Assembly: GCA_024235695.1 (NCBI GenBank)
Contig: JACKLX010000004.1
Coordinates: 62,001 to 126,000, forward strand
Length of the DNA: 64,000 nucleotides
Direction of reading: 5' to 3'
Source of the DNA: Accumulibacter sp.
GTDB taxonomy: Bacteria > Pseudomonadota > Gammaproteobacteria > Burkholderiales > Rhodocyclaceae
Under the pieces are notes generated by a model. The model worked only from the letters and a program-made list of their open reading frames with translations. It was not told where the DNA came from and made no database searches. Both the position numbers and the translations under genes were made by a program. Every line of letters begins with the position of its first letter. Position 1 is the stretch's first letter. Shown piece after piece: positions 36,107-44,993 of the stretch.

Positions 36107-36181
36107 GCCTTAGTCCCGCGGCGCCGAATTGCCGCCTCGAACGGCCAGCGCTGACGGCCGCTGCGCCAACTCGATGTCGGC

Positions 36182-36598
36182 CTAGCGCGCCGGCTCGGTG
36201 ACAAAAGCGATTCGCACCAGGCCCGCCCGCTGGGCGTCGGCCAGCACCTCGGTGACGCGCTCGTAGCGCGTACCGCGGTCGGCGCGCAGATGCAGCTCGG
36301 GCTTGCCGCCGGCCGCGCCAATCGCCGCCAAGCGACCGGCCAGGTCGCTGCGGGCGATCGCCAGACCGTCGACGAAGACCTCGCCGGCAGCGTCGATCGC
36401 CACCGAGACGATCTGCGGCGGGTCGTCGAGCCGGGTCGCATCGACCTGCGGCAGGTCGATCGGCACCGCTTCATGGAACAGCGGCGCGGTGATGATGAAG
36501 ATCACCAGCAGCACCAGCATCACGTCGACCAGTGGCGTCGTATTGATCTCCGCCATCGGCTGGCTGCTGCCACCATTTTCGAACGAACCGAAGGCCAT
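36182..36598 (-). CDS. exbD: ExbD/TolR family energy-coupling protein
   Basis: 138 residues: one N-terminal transmembrane helix (PLVDVMLVLLVIFIITAPLF) carrying the conserved proton-relay Asp, then a periplasmic domain (LPQVDA, VSVAIDAAGEVFVDG). With ExbB it uses proton motive force to energise TonB. Third gene of tonB-exbB-exbD. ExbD rather than TolR because TonB leads the operon and no TolA, TolB or Pal is present. Confidence 0.92.
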   Translation of the reverse strand: MAFGSFENGGSSQPMAEINTTPLVDVMLVLLVIFIITAPLFHEAVPIDLPQVDATRLDDPPQIVSVAIDAAGEVFVDGLAIARSDLAGRLAAIGAAGGKPELHLRADRGTRYERVTEVLADAQRAGLVRIAFVTEPAR

Positions 36599-36614
36599 CG
36601 CCGACGCCCGCCGC

Positions 36615-37349
36615 TCAGCCGTTGCGACCGGCGCGAATGGCGCCGAGATCGACCAGCCTGTCGCCGGGCCGGCCGCGCAGGCCGGTCGTCAGGTAGGCGT
36701 GCAGGTCGTGCGCAAATCCGTCCAGACGAGCCAGTGTCAAGCGATTGCCGCGGGTGAAAGCGTTGTAGGCAAGCACCGCCGGAATCGCCACGAAGAGCCC
36801 GGCGGCGGTCATGATCAGAGCTTCACCCACCGGCCCGGCGACCTTGTCGAGGACCACCTGGGTCGCCCCGGACAGACCGACCAGGGCGTGGTAGATACCC
36901 CAGACGGTACCGAACAGGCCGATGAACGGCGCCGTCGAACCCACCGACGCCAGGAAGGTGAGGCCCGACTCGATACCGGTGTGCGCGTCGACGATCTGAC
37001 TGCGCAGCGAGCGAGTGACGAACTCGCTGACGCTGACACCGGCGCCAATGCCGCGATCGGAGTGTTCGCGATGCAATCCGGCGGCGTTGGCGCCGGCGAT
37101 CGCCAGGCTGGCGAGAATGCCGGTGCGGTCCTGCAAGCGGATCGCCTCGATCGCCGCCGGCAGGCTTGGCGCGCCCCAGAACGACGCCAGGGCGCGCGCA
37201 TGGCAACGACGGGCCTGCCACACGGCGTGCGCCTTGACGGCGATCACGTACCAGCTGACCACCGACAGCAGCACCAGCAGGATCGCCACGGAATGCGTTA
37301 CCAGATCACCCTGCGCCCAGAAATGGGCCAACCCCAGCTCCCTTTGCAT
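36615..37349 (-). CDS. exbB: ExbB/MotA/TolQ proton channel protein
   Basis: 244 residues, three transmembrane helices: HSVAILLVLLSVVSWYVIAV near the start, then the conserved VGSTAPFIGLFGTVWGIYHA LVG and AGLFVAIPAVLAYN. It forms the pentameric channel with ExbD. 13 bp after tonB, 16 bp before exbD. Confidence 0.93.
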   Translation of the reverse strand: MQRELGLAHFWAQGDLVTHSVAILLVLLSVVSWYVIAVKAHAVWQARRCHARALASFWGAPSLPAAIEAIRLQDRTGILASLAIAGANAAGLHREHSDRGIGAGVSVSEFVTRSLRSQIVDAHTGIESGLTFLASVGSTAPFIGLFGTVWGIYHALVGLSGATQVVLDKVAGPVGEALIMTAAGLFVAIPAVLAYNAFTRGNRLTLARLDGFAHDLHAYLTTGLRGRPGDRLVDLGAIRAGRNG

Positions 37350-37362
37350 GCTTCCTTCCCGT

Positions 37363-38130
37363 TCAACCGTTGAGAGTGAATTGTAGCGGCACCAGCACCG
37401 ACGACTCGACCGCTTCGCTGCCCTGCCTGGCGGGGACGAACCGCCAGCGCTCGACCGCCGCGCGGGCGGCGTCGTCGAGACGCCGGAAACCGCTTGACTG
37501 CCTGACCTCCACGGTCAGCGGCAAGCCCTCGGCGCTGACCCTGATCCGCAGCAGCACGCGACCCTCCTCACCGAGCCGACGTGACGCGGCCGGATAGACC
37601 GGCGGCGGATTGCGCAGATAATCGGCGTCGAAGCGGGCGGCAACCAGCGGCGCCGGTGCGGCGGCGGCGGCTGGCGCGGCTACCGGCGCCGCCAGCGTGG
37701 TAGCGGCAGCCGCCAACGCCGGTGTCGCCGACGCCGTGACGGCCGCCGTCGATACTGCCGGTGGCGTCGGCAGCGCTTTGTTCACCGCTGCGACCGAGGT
37801 CCGCCGTGGCGTCGTCCGCCGAGGCTTTGCTGGCGCTTCGACCGGTCGCGGCGGCTCGACCCGCTGGCGCCGGTCGACGATTTGCGGCGCCTCGACCGGC
37901 TTCACCTGAGCGACCCATGGCCGCACCGCAACCCGTTCGACGACGCGTACGGTCAGTACCGGCAGCGTCGCCGCCGGCGCCGTCCGGCTGACCGTTCCGA
38001 ACGCCAGCAGCAGCCAGATCAGGTGTACCCCGAGCGCCGACAGGAGGAACAGGCCCAGGCGCCAGGCCGGCTGCCGGCGTTTTGCCGGGAGCTCGAAGTA
38101 GCTGCTTGCCAATTCACCCTGGCCCGACAT
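37363..38130 (-). CDS. tonB: TonB energy-transducing protein
   Basis: 255 residues. N-terminal anchor (RLGLFLLSALGVHLIWLLLA with the conserved His), a Pro/Ala/Val-rich spanning region (residues ~70-165), and a C-terminal TonB domain (PPPVYPAASRRLGEEGRVLL RIRVSAEG ... VEVRQSSGFRRLDDAA). It energises TonB-dependent outer-membrane receptors, for example for iron chelates or cobalamin; none is in the window. ATG 38130 has GGTGGGTGAG upstream. No Fur box was seen before it. Confidence 0.92.
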   Translation of the reverse strand: MSGQGELASSYFELPAKRRQPAWRLGLFLLSALGVHLIWLLLAFGTVSRTAPAATLPVLTVRVVERVAVRPWVAQVKPVEAPQIVDRRQRVEPPRPVEAPAKPRRTTPRRTSVAAVNKALPTPPAVSTAAVTASATPALAAAATTLAAPVAAPAAAAAPAPLVAARFDADYLRNPPPVYPAASRRLGEEGRVLLRIRVSAEGLPLTVEVRQSSGFRRLDDAARAAVERWRFVPARQGSEAVESSVLVPLQFTLNG

Positions 38131-38291
38131 CTCACCCACCTCTGTACTCCGTCTATGAGCGCCGCAAGGGCCCCGAACGGGTGCCATTCTACGTCGCCAG
38201 GCCGCCAGGCGGCGGCGACATTTGGTCGCGGCCACCCGCTCGCCCGCCGGCGGCAACGACGGCCAGGCCGTCGAGGGGCCGTCGACGCCGC

Positions 38292-38305
38292 TTGATCCAC
38301 ATCAA
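38292..38305 (+). promoter_or_regulatory. FNR/Anr-type box upstream of cytochrome c
   Basis: TTGATCCACATCAA, an exact TTGAT-N4-ATCAA palindrome. A TATAGA at 38356-38361 could be the -10, which puts the box near -70. It is also upstream of the divergent tonB operon (162 bp away). Confidence 0.8.
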
Positions 38306-38418
38306 ATCTCGGCGATTCTTGTAGCGAACCGCGTTGCACGAACCTGGCCTCCGTGTATAGATTGTTGCGGCAAGCGCCGAAGCGTGGCGCGCGGGGCAAC
38401 TCGAGAGGAGAGGAAACG

Positions 38419-38844
38419 ATGAAGATTGGTCGCCTGGCCGGCGCATTCGCCCTGGCCATGACCCTGGGTGGGGCAAGGACTGCGATGGCTGCCGAAAAAG
38501 GCGACATCGGCAAGAACGAGTACCAGTCGAACTGTATCCTTTGCCACGGGGCAGACCTGAAGGGCGGCGGCGCGTACCTCGAATTCCTGAAGGCAACGCC
38601 GCCCGACCTGACCCAGCTGAGCAAGAAGAACGGCGGCGTCTTTCCTTTTGAACGCGTCTACGGCGTCATCGATGGCAGGCAGGAGGTGAAGCCGCACGGA
38701 ACGCGCGACATGCCGATCTGGGGCAAGGACTATCAGGTCAAGGCCGCCGAGTATTACTTCGATATCAACTACGATGCCAACGCCTACGTTCGTGGCCGCA
38801 TCTTCGCGCTCATCGACTACCTCAATCGCATGCAGGCCAAGTAG
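38419..38844 (+). CDS. periplasmic class I cytochrome c
   Basis: 141 residues; a signal peptide (FALAMTLGGARTAMA) then one heme c: NCILCHGADLKGGG binding motif, and axial Met in DMPIWGKDY. Mature size about 13 kDa. A mobile electron carrier. Its FNR/Dnr-type box suggests expression at low oxygen or with NO, so it may feed the CuA enzyme at 46-49 kb. GGAGAGGAAACG precedes the start. Confidence 0.9.
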   Translation: MKIGRLAGAFALAMTLGGARTAMAAEKGDIGKNEYQSNCILCHGADLKGGGAYLEFLKATPPDLTQLSKKNGGVFPFERVYGVIDGRQEVKPHGTRDMPIWGKDYQVKAAEYYFDINYDANAYVRGRIFALIDYLNRMQAK

Positions 38845-38858
38845 CCGCTGCGATCGTT

Positions 38859-38885
38859 GCAAACAGCCCGGTCAGGGCTGTTTGC
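38859..38885. terminator. hairpin after cytochrome c gene
   Basis: GCAAACAGCCC-GGTCA-GGGCTGTTTGC, a perfect 11-bp stem 14 bp after the cytochrome c stop. The T run is weak (GTTCT). It lies between convergent genes. Confidence 0.65.
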
Positions 38886-38961
38886 GTTCTCGGCGCGACG
38901 GCAGTCGCCGACCGACATGCGGCAAGCCACGCACATCCTGGCCAGTGACGGCGAGCGCCAA

Positions 38962-39366
38962 TCAGTGCGTGATGACCCGGGGCAACTCCTTCGCCTGCGC
39001 CACCCAGTCCTCGACTTGCGACGCCGTCGGGATCTTGCGGACAAGACCCTTTTGCTCGTTCACTTCGGCCATCCTGGCGTGCAGGTTTTCTGCGTTTCTC
39101 TGCGCCAGTTCGGGAACCGTGTCGACGCCGGCACACTCCAGCAGGTCGGCGTACTGCGTACTGACGCCCCGGATTCTCGACAGATCGGCGCGATTGACCC
39201 AGTTGAGGATGAGTTTCTCGCTGATTCCCGACTTCTCGGCGATTTCCTTTCGACCGCTCTTCTGGCAGCATGTTTTCAAGAGGCTCTCGAGCGAACCTAC
39301 TCCCGCTGCAGCGAGCTTGCTCGCGTACACCTCGCCGATACCTTCGATTTCGGAAAGCTTTGCCAT
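38962..39366 (-). CDS. helix-hairpin-helix protein (DUF4332 family)
   Basis: 134 residues with two helix-hairpin-helix units: EIEGIGEVYASKLAAAGVGS and LSRIRGVSTQYADLLECAGV. DUF4332 proteins bear such HhH pairs without other domains; DNA or RNA binding is plausible. GAAGGAGACAAGG precedes ATG 39366; upstream in-frame sequence is not family-like. Confidence 0.82.
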   Translation of the reverse strand: MAKLSEIEGIGEVYASKLAAAGVGSLESLLKTCCQKSGRKEIAEKSGISEKLILNWVNRADLSRIRGVSTQYADLLECAGVDTVPELAQRNAENLHARMAEVNEQKGLVRKIPTASQVEDWVAQAKELPRVITH

Positions 39367-39638
39367 CCTTGTCTCCTTCTTGTCGTCGTGATTGATGTTT
39401 TCTTGGCCATGGGCATGCTGCCGCCCGGGCGCTCTGCCCGCCGATCCGATGTCGGCCGGCGGCGCGCTGGCGATCGCCAGCGGCGCAGCGATTTGGCGGC
39501 GGCAAACCCCCGTCATATCAACCGACACCCTGCTGGCGTCCAGGGCATTGTAAGGCCGCAAGGGCGCTTGTCAAATGACTGGCCAGCGGCCGCCACGTAT
39601 CGATCGCCTGGCGTCCGTGTCTTCCGAAAGCATTGACC

Positions 39639-40214
39639 ATGCTTCATCGAGAGCTTCCGCCCGTCGCCGACGGCCGCCTGCCAGGCGACCCCGGGCGGCC
39701 CGAGCCGGCGACCACCGCCCGGCTGTTCCTCGCGTTGTGGCCGACCGCTGACGAGCAGCTTCGCCTCGCTCGCCACCTGCGGGACTGGTCGTGGCGGCAA
39801 GGTACGGCGGTCGTCCGACCCGAGCGCTGGCATCTGACCCTGCACTTCATCGGCGCGCTCGAGCGTCGGCGCATCACCGAGCTGAGCGCCGGATTGCAGG
39901 TCGCCATGACGCCTTTCGAGCTGTCCCTGACGGACGCGGAAATATGGCCGCAGGGGCTGGCGGTGCTGCGCGCGAGCGCGCCGCCCGATGCCTTGATGCA
40001 ACTCCATGCGCGCCTTGGCGAAGCGCTGCAGGCCCTTGGCCTGCCGGTCGACAGGCGACGCTTTCGGCCGCATGTGACGCTGGCGCGACGGGCGACGGCA
40101 TCGATCACGCCAGCCCGGCCGCCGCAGCAGAGCTGGCGGGTCAGCAGCTACCTGTTGGTCGAGTCGCTGACGGCCAGCGGCGGTGGCTACCAGGTCCTGC
40201 GCAGCTACCATTGA
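39639..40214 (+). CDS. thpR: RNA 2',3'-cyclic phosphodiesterase (LigT/ThpR)
   Basis: 191 residues, 2H phosphoesterase family. The two catalytic histidine motifs are visible: RWHLTLHFIG and RPHVTLARR. The protein begins with a ~25-residue Pro-rich leader before RLFLALWP, so translation may start later than ATG 39639. It opens 2',3'-cyclic phosphate RNA ends. Confidence 0.88.
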   Translation: MLHRELPPVADGRLPGDPGRPEPATTARLFLALWPTADEQLRLARHLRDWSWRQGTAVVRPERWHLTLHFIGALERRRITELSAGLQVAMTPFELSLTDAEIWPQGLAVLRASAPPDALMQLHARLGEALQALGLPVDRRRFRPHVTLARRATASITPARPPQQSWRVSSYLLVESLTASGGGYQVLRSYH

Positions 40215-40327
40215 AGCATCGGGCGGCGTCGCTGGCCGACGGCAAAGTGCGTTCGGTCGACGCGAAATCCTGCACAATGGCGGCCTTTTCTCACCCCACT
40301 GCGCTTGCCGCGGCAGGAAGCACCGAG

Positions 40328-41248
40328 ATGTCCCACCGCCGTGCGGTCGCCCTGATGGTCCTGGTCACACTCTTGTGGAGCATGGCCGGCGTCGTTTCCC
40401 GCCATCTCGACCAGGCGAGCAGCTTCGAAGTCACTTTCTGGCGCAGCCTGTTCAGCGCGCTGACGCTGAGTATCGTCCTGACCCTGATCCGCGGACCACG
40501 ACTGTGGCGTGATCTGGCACGCGCACCATGGCCGGTCTGGTTCTCGGGCGCTTGCTGGTCGGTCATGGCGACGGCCTTCATGCTTGCCATCACCCTGACG
40601 ACGGTCGCCAACGTGCTGGTGGTGATGGCCATCGGACCATTGATCACCGCCTTGTTCGCGCGCGTCTTCCTGCACCACCGGCTGCCGGCCAGAACCTGGC
40701 TGGCGATCGCGGTCGCCGGCGTCGGTATCGCCTGGATGTTCGGACAGGAAGCGCGAAGCGGGCTGTCGCTGACCGGTTCGCTGGTGGCGATGGCCGTACC
40801 GCTGGCTGCCGCGCTCAATTTCACGACGCTGCAGCACGTCGGCCTGGGTGTCCTTGGCGCAGCCAGACCAGGCCGCCACGACATGCTGTCGGCGGTACTG
40901 ATCGGCGCCGTGCTGTCGTCGCTGTATACCCTGCCCTTCGCCTATCCCTTCCAGGCGTCCACTCACGACCTCGCGCTGCTGGCGATGCTGGGCGCTGTCC
41001 AGCTGGCGCTGCCATGCCTGTTGCTGGTGCGCCTGTCGCGCCAGCTGCCGGCGGCGGAGATCGCACTGCTCGGCCTGCTGGAAGTCATTTTCGGGGTCAC
41101 CTGGGCGTGGCTCGGCGCTGGCGAGATTCCCGGAAGCAGCACGCTGGCCGGCGGCGGGCTGGTCCTTGGCGCGCTGATCGCCAACGAGGCGCTGGCCTTG
41201 GGAGGTCGAATCCGCGGCCAGCGGCCGACAGCGGGAAGCCACCGCTGA
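40328..41248 (+). CDS. EamA/DMT-family membrane transporter
   Basis: 306 residues, ten predicted helices in two EamA repeats (ALMVLVTLLWSMAGVVSRHL at the start; LPAAEIALLGLLEVIFGVTW AWL in the second). Drug/metabolite transporter superfamily, usually an exporter of amino acids or metabolites; substrate unknown. ATG 40328 (MSHRRAV) is preferred over ATG 40277. Confidence 0.88.
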   Translation: MSHRRAVALMVLVTLLWSMAGVVSRHLDQASSFEVTFWRSLFSALTLSIVLTLIRGPRLWRDLARAPWPVWFSGACWSVMATAFMLAITLTTVANVLVVMAIGPLITALFARVFLHHRLPARTWLAIAVAGVGIAWMFGQEARSGLSLTGSLVAMAVPLAAALNFTTLQHVGLGVLGAARPGRHDMLSAVLIGAVLSSLYTLPFAYPFQASTHDLALLAMLGAVQLALPCLLLVRLSRQLPAAEIALLGLLEVIFGVTWAWLGAGEIPGSSTLAGGGLVLGALIANEALALGGRIRGQRPTAGSHR

Positions 41249-41266
41249 TCGCCGCCTGGCGAACGC

Positions 41267-41980
41267 TCAACGCCCGTCCCCGGACGCGCCGGCGAGCGCC
41301 AGTTCGGCGGCGCTGGTCGCATGAATTCTCGTGCTGTCGAACAGCGGCACGTCGGCGTCTTCGGCCGCCAACAGCAGCGAGATTTCGGTGCAGCCGAGAA
41401 TCACCGCCTGCGCGCCGTCGGCAACCAGTCGCCCGATGATCCGTCGATATTCGGCGCGCGACGCGGCGCGCAGCTGGCCGAGGCACAGTTCGTCGTAGAT
41501 CACCCGATCGACGATCTCCCGATCCGCCTGCGCGGGAAGCAACACATCGATTCCCTGCCGCTGACGCAAGCGCTCACGGTAGAAAGGGTGTTCCATGGTA
41601 AAACGCGTGCCGATCAGGCCGACCCTGGAAAAGCCCAGGCGGCGGATTTCGTCGGCCATCGGATCGGCGATATGCAGCAAGGGGATATCGACCGCCGCCT
41701 CGATCGCCGGGGCCACGCGGTGCATGGTGTTGGTGCACAGCACCAGGAAGCCGGCGCCGGCGGCCTGCAGCGCCACGGCGACTTGCGCCAGCAGCACGCC
41801 AGCCGCATTCCAGTCGTCGGCACGCTGCAGTTTCTCGACCTCGTGAAAGTCAACGCTGTAGAGCAACAACCGCGCCGAGTGGAGTCCGCCGAGCCGCTCC
41901 TTCACCGTTTCGTTGATGGTGCGGTAGTAGGGTATCGTCGACTCCCAGCTCATGCCGCCGATCAGGCCGATAGTCTTCAA
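41267..41980 (-). CDS. aspartate/glutamate racemase family protein
   Basis: 237 residues, TTG start behind GGAGGA. KTIGLIGGMSWESTIPYYRT, then the two catalytic cysteines: LVLCTNTMHRV and VILGCTEISLL. The YgeA-like type interconverts D/L-aspartate or other amino acids, independent of PLP. Confidence 0.9.
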   Translation of the reverse strand: MKTIGLIGGMSWESTIPYYRTINETVKERLGGLHSARLLLYSVDFHEVEKLQRADDWNAAGVLLAQVAVALQAAGAGFLVLCTNTMHRVAPAIEAAVDIPLLHIADPMADEIRRLGFSRVGLIGTRFTMEHPFYRERLRQRQGIDVLLPAQADREIVDRVIYDELCLGQLRAASRAEYRRIIGRLVADGAQAVILGCTEISLLLAAEDADVPLFDSTRIHATSAAELALAGASGDGR

Positions 41981-42406
41981 GCAAGCCTCCTCCGGAGCGA
42001 CCGCGCCCTGCCTGATCGCTGCTGCCGCGCGGATTGGCAGCGTAATCCCCCGTCGCTGCGCCAGAGTCGGCCGCTCGCCAGTCATTCGACGGTTGTAACC
42101 AGTGGCAGCGGCTTTGCCGCCCGGGCAGTGCTGCCGCGCCCCGAAAATATTCATGCGCTGGCACCACGGGATGACCGACAATGGTTAACCTGTATCAAGG
42201 AGGCAAGCGAGCGCGACGCGGACAATAACCGACATCGGCGACGGTGCCAATGGCGGCCAGGACGGTGACCCATCGCTGCCCCGGCGACCGGCGCAGCGCT
42301 GCGACCGCTGCGACCGCTGGTCAGCGCAACGACCCCTGCCGCCGGACCGGATCCGGCCGGTGACCCTGCTCGACGCCGGAATTCTTGCGACAAGCCATTG
42401 ACGACA
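41981..42406. other. intergenic region without recognised gene
   Basis: 426 bp between the divergent racemase and SCO genes. The racemase frame stays open for ~200 bp upstream of its start, but that part is not family-like. No clear promoter or RNA was seen. Confidence 0.5.
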
Positions 42407-42991
42407 ATGAAAAGACTCTTGACCCTGATCCTCTCCGTCACGCTGCTGCTGGCCGGCTGCTCGCCGTCGCCGCCACCCTTCAGGTCGACCGACCTTTCCG
42501 GGGTCGACTGGGGCAAGGACTTCGCCTTGACCGACCACAACGGCAAGCAGCGCCACCTGGCCGACTTCAAGGGCAAGGCGGTGATCGTCTTCTTCGGTTA
42601 CACCCAGTGTCCCGACGTCTGCCCGACGACGCTGTCGGCGATGCGCGAGGTCCTCGCGCGTCTCGGCAGCGACGCCAGCCGTGTGCAGGTGGTTTTCGTG
42701 ACCCTTGATCCGCAGCGCGACACCGCGCAGGTGCTGTCCGAGTACGTCACCGCTTTCGACCCGGGCTTCATCGGCCTGCGCGGCGACGAGGCGACGACCA
42801 CGGCGGTGGCCAGGGACTTCAAGGTCTTCTTCGCCAAACAGGCCGGCCGTACGCCCGACAGCTACACGCTGGATCACTCGACCGGCAGCTTTGTCTTCGA
42901 CCCGCAGGGTCGCCTCAGGCTGCTGGTCCGCCACGGCGAAAGGCCGGACAGCATTGCTGCCGATCTGAGGCTGCTGCTCGCCGGTAAATGA
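42407..42991 (+). CDS. SCO1/SenC copper chaperone lipoprotein
   Basis: 194 residues. A lipoprotein signal (LILSVTLLLAGC) is followed by a thioredoxin-like SCO domain with the copper ligands: GYTQCPDVCPTTL (CxxxC) and the distal His in YTLDHSTGSFVFDP. It delivers copper to the CuA centre of heme-copper enzymes, so it can serve subunit II at 46.5 kb. A second SCO homologue is at 49838. The start is ATG 42407. Confidence 0.92.
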   Translation: MKRLLTLILSVTLLLAGCSPSPPPFRSTDLSGVDWGKDFALTDHNGKQRHLADFKGKAVIVFFGYTQCPDVCPTTLSAMREVLARLGSDASRVQVVFVTLDPQRDTAQVLSEYVTAFDPGFIGLRGDEATTTAVARDFKVFFAKQAGRTPDSYTLDHSTGSFVFDPQGRLRLLVRHGERPDSIAADLRLLLAGK

Positions 42992-43009
42992 TCGTTCAGG
43001 ACACTTGCC

Positions 43010-43432
43010 ATGAAACGCCTGTTACTGCTGCTCGCCATTCTTTCCCTGCCGGTCGCCGCCGCACCGACCAGCGACCAGATCAACCTCGACATCGGCACGC
43101 CACCGGTGATCATCGTCAAGCACACGCTGGCGCAACGAAGCTCGCGACTGGTCCGCTTCTACGAAGTCGGGATCATCGGGCTGGGCAACGACGGCATGAT
43201 CAAGATGCGTGATGGCAGCCGGCTGAATCTCGCGCAACGACAGATTGCCGAAAAACTGATCGACCAGGAAAACCCGGACCGCAACTCACTGATCTACGCG
43301 ATCGCCGAAGCCCACGGTGGCCAGGACGCCGAACCGGCCGCGCGCGCGGCGCAGATCCAGCGCTGGAAGATGCAGTTCCACTCCGGTTGGTGGATCGAGG
43401 ACGCACAGGGCAACTGGCTACAGAAGCCGTAA
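43010..43432 (+). CDS. YdbL/DUF1318 family exported protein
   Basis: 140 residues with a signal peptide (LLLLLAILSLPVAAA). DUF1318 core: PVIIVKHTLAQRSSRLVRFY, then GIIGLGNDGMIKMRD and NLAQRQIAEKLIDQENPDRN. In enterobacteria ydbL sits with ydbH and ynbE, implicated in envelope lipid transport. Those partners are absent here, and the variant carries an N-terminal VKHTL segment unlike E. coli YdbL. Confidence 0.7.
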   Translation: MKRLLLLLAILSLPVAAAPTSDQINLDIGTPPVIIVKHTLAQRSSRLVRFYEVGIIGLGNDGMIKMRDGSRLNLAQRQIAEKLIDQENPDRNSLIYAIAEAHGGQDAEPAARAAQIQRWKMQFHSGWWIEDAQGNWLQKP

Positions 43433-43510
43433 GCCGGCCGGTGATGCGCCGCACCGGCACGCTCGCGGGTGCGGCATCTTGTCGCATCGGGGTCGCACCG
43501 ACCGACGATT

Positions 43511-43516
43511 TATAAT
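43511..43516 (+). promoter_or_regulatory. -10 element of the PCuAC gene
   Basis: TATAAT inside ATTTATAATCG, 29 bp before the TTG start, giving a leader of about 23 nt containing AAGGAG. The same TTTATAATCG string is found before acuI. Confidence 0.5.
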
Positions 43517-43545
43517 CGAGTCCCTCAACGATCAAGGAGTACGGC

Positions 43546-44019
43546 TTGAAAGCGACACCAATCCACCTGACGATGGCGATCGTGCTTGGCCTTCTTGCTG
43601 CCGGCGCCAATGCCGCCGACGTCGAGATCAGGGAGGCGTGGATACGAGGAACGGTGCCCGGCCAGCAGGCGACCGGCGCCTTCCTGGAAATCACCAGCAA
43701 ATCCGGAGCAACACTCGTCGGCGCCGCCAGCCCGGCTGCCGGCGTCAGCGAGATCCACGAAATGAGGATGGACGGCAGCGTCATGAAGATGCGCGCCGTT
43801 GAACGCCTCGAGCTGCCCGCCGGCAAGACCGTGCAGCTGGCACCCGGCGGCTACCATGTGATGCTGCTGAACCTCAAGCAAGCGCTCAGGAAAGGCGAGA
43901 CGGTACCGCTGACGCTGCAGATCGAGGGCAAGGACAAGCAGGTCGAAGCCGTCGAGATCAGGGCCGAGGTCCGCGACCTGACGACCACCGCGGCGCCAGC
44001 CGGCGAACACCGGCACTGA
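43546..44019 (+). CDS. PCuAC-type periplasmic copper chaperone
   Basis: 157 residues, TTG start with AAGGAG 6 nt before. Signal peptide (MAIVLGLLAAGANA), then the PCuAC (DUF461) domain with the copper-binding His/Met set: ISEIHEMRMDGSVMKMRAVE-like stretch (EIHEMRMDG, VMKM) and GGYHVMLL. It transfers Cu(I) to SCO proteins or directly to CuA. Last gene before the heme A synthase pair on the other strand. Confidence 0.92.
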   Translation: MKATPIHLTMAIVLGLLAAGANAADVEIREAWIRGTVPGQQATGAFLEITSKSGATLVGAASPAAGVSEIHEMRMDGSVMKMRAVERLELPAGKTVQLAPGGYHVMLLNLKQALRKGETVPLTLQIEGKDKQVEAVEIRAEVRDLTTTAAPAGEHRH

Positions 44020-44020
44020 A

Positions 44021-44055
44021 CGTGGCCGGGCGCGCCGCTCGCGCGTCCGGCCACG
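44021..44055. terminator. bidirectional hairpin between PCuAC and heme A synthase genes
   Basis: CGTGGCCGGGCGCG and CGCGTCCGGCCACG form a 14-bp stem (one G-T mismatch) between convergent genes. No T tract. Confidence 0.5.
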
Positions 44056-44063
44056 CGTTGAGC

Positions 44064-44993
44064 TCAGCGGCGACGCAGCGTCACCAGCGTCGCCAGCAGC
44101 AGTGCGGCGCCGACGCCGTGGCCGATCGCCAACCACAGGCTGAAGCCGCTGATCACGGTCAGGCTGCCGAGAGCCGTTTCGGCGACCAACAGCGACAACA
44201 GCGCCAGCGCGGCCGGGCGCGCCGGTTCGCGACCAAGCGCCGGCAACGCTGCTGCCCCAAGCAGCAGCAGCGAACCGACGGCGGTCCAGCGGTGCAGCAG
44301 GTTCAGCGTGATCGCGCCGGCGTCGCCGGCGTGTGGTGCAGCGGCCAGCCGGGCGAACGACTGCGGCAATGCCGCCCAGCCGCTGGCCGGCGGCCACCAT
44401 AGTCCACCGCAGGCGGGAAACGAGGGGCAGGCAAGTGCCGCGTAGCCAGCGCCGATCAGTGCGCCAAGGATCACCGTCAGCGACAGCGCAACGGCTCCCA
44501 AACGCAAGGCCAGCGTCGGTGCCGACGCGCTCTCGAGAGTCGACCCGGGCCGGCTGGCCAGCACCACGCGCCACGAGCAGCTGACCAGTGCCAGACCACC
44601 GATGATGTTCAGGAAACCCACCAGCAGCAGTCGAGGATCGGCGCTCCAGAAACCCAGGATCGCCAGCGCCAGCGTCAGCAGCAGCAGTAGCGTCGCCGGC
44701 CGGGCCGCCTGCGGGACTGACGGGCGACGCCAGGCGAGCCAGGCCAGGTAGCAGGTCAGCAACAGGAACAGCGATGCGACGAGGCGGTGCACGAGGCGCG
44801 CAAGGCCGAAGGCTTGCGGTTCGGGCTCACCGTGCAGCAGCTTGCCGTAGCAGCCCGGCCCATCCGGACAGCCCAGCCCGGCGCCGTCAAGACGAAGGTA
44901 GGCGCTGAGCAGGACCACCGCCAGCGAAAGCGCCGTCAGCAGTAGCGCCGTGGCGTGGATTTGCCGCAGCCGCAGGCCCCGGCTTGCCGTCAA
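44064..44993 (-). CDS. ctaA: CtaA-type heme A synthase homologue with two cysteine pairs
   Basis: 309 residues, about eight helices. Heme-ligand histidines are visible in two halves (RLVHRLVASLF, NLLHRWTAVG, LAIGHGVGA). Two CX5C pairs lie in outer loops, GCPDGPGC and ACPSFPAC, as in Bacillus-type CtaA. This differs from the cysteine-free, long-loop COX15 type encoded just upstream. TTG start overlaps that gene's stop (TTGA). Having both types side by side suggests two successive heme modifications or partner subunits. Confidence 0.8.
   Translation of the reverse strand: MTASRGLRLRQIHATALLLTALSLAVVLLSAYLRLDGAGLGCPDGPGCYGKLLHGEPEPQAFGLARLVHRLVASLFLLLTCYLAWLAWRRPSVPQAARPATLLLLLTLALAILGFWSADPRLLLVGFLNIIGGLALVSCSWRVVLASRPGSTLESASAPTLALRLGAVALSLTVILGALIGAGYAALACPSFPACGGLWWPPASGWAALPQSFARLAAAPHAGDAGAITLNLLHRWTAVGSLLLLGAAALPALGREPARPAALALLSLLVAETALGSLTVISGFSLWLAIGHGVGAALLLATLVTLRRR

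Noticed and set aside
36182..38130. Reading the three genes as a Tol-Pal system (tolQ-tolR-tolA)
   Set aside because: The third protein has a C-terminal TonB domain, and no TolB, Pal or YbgC is present; tonB-exbB-exbD fits better.
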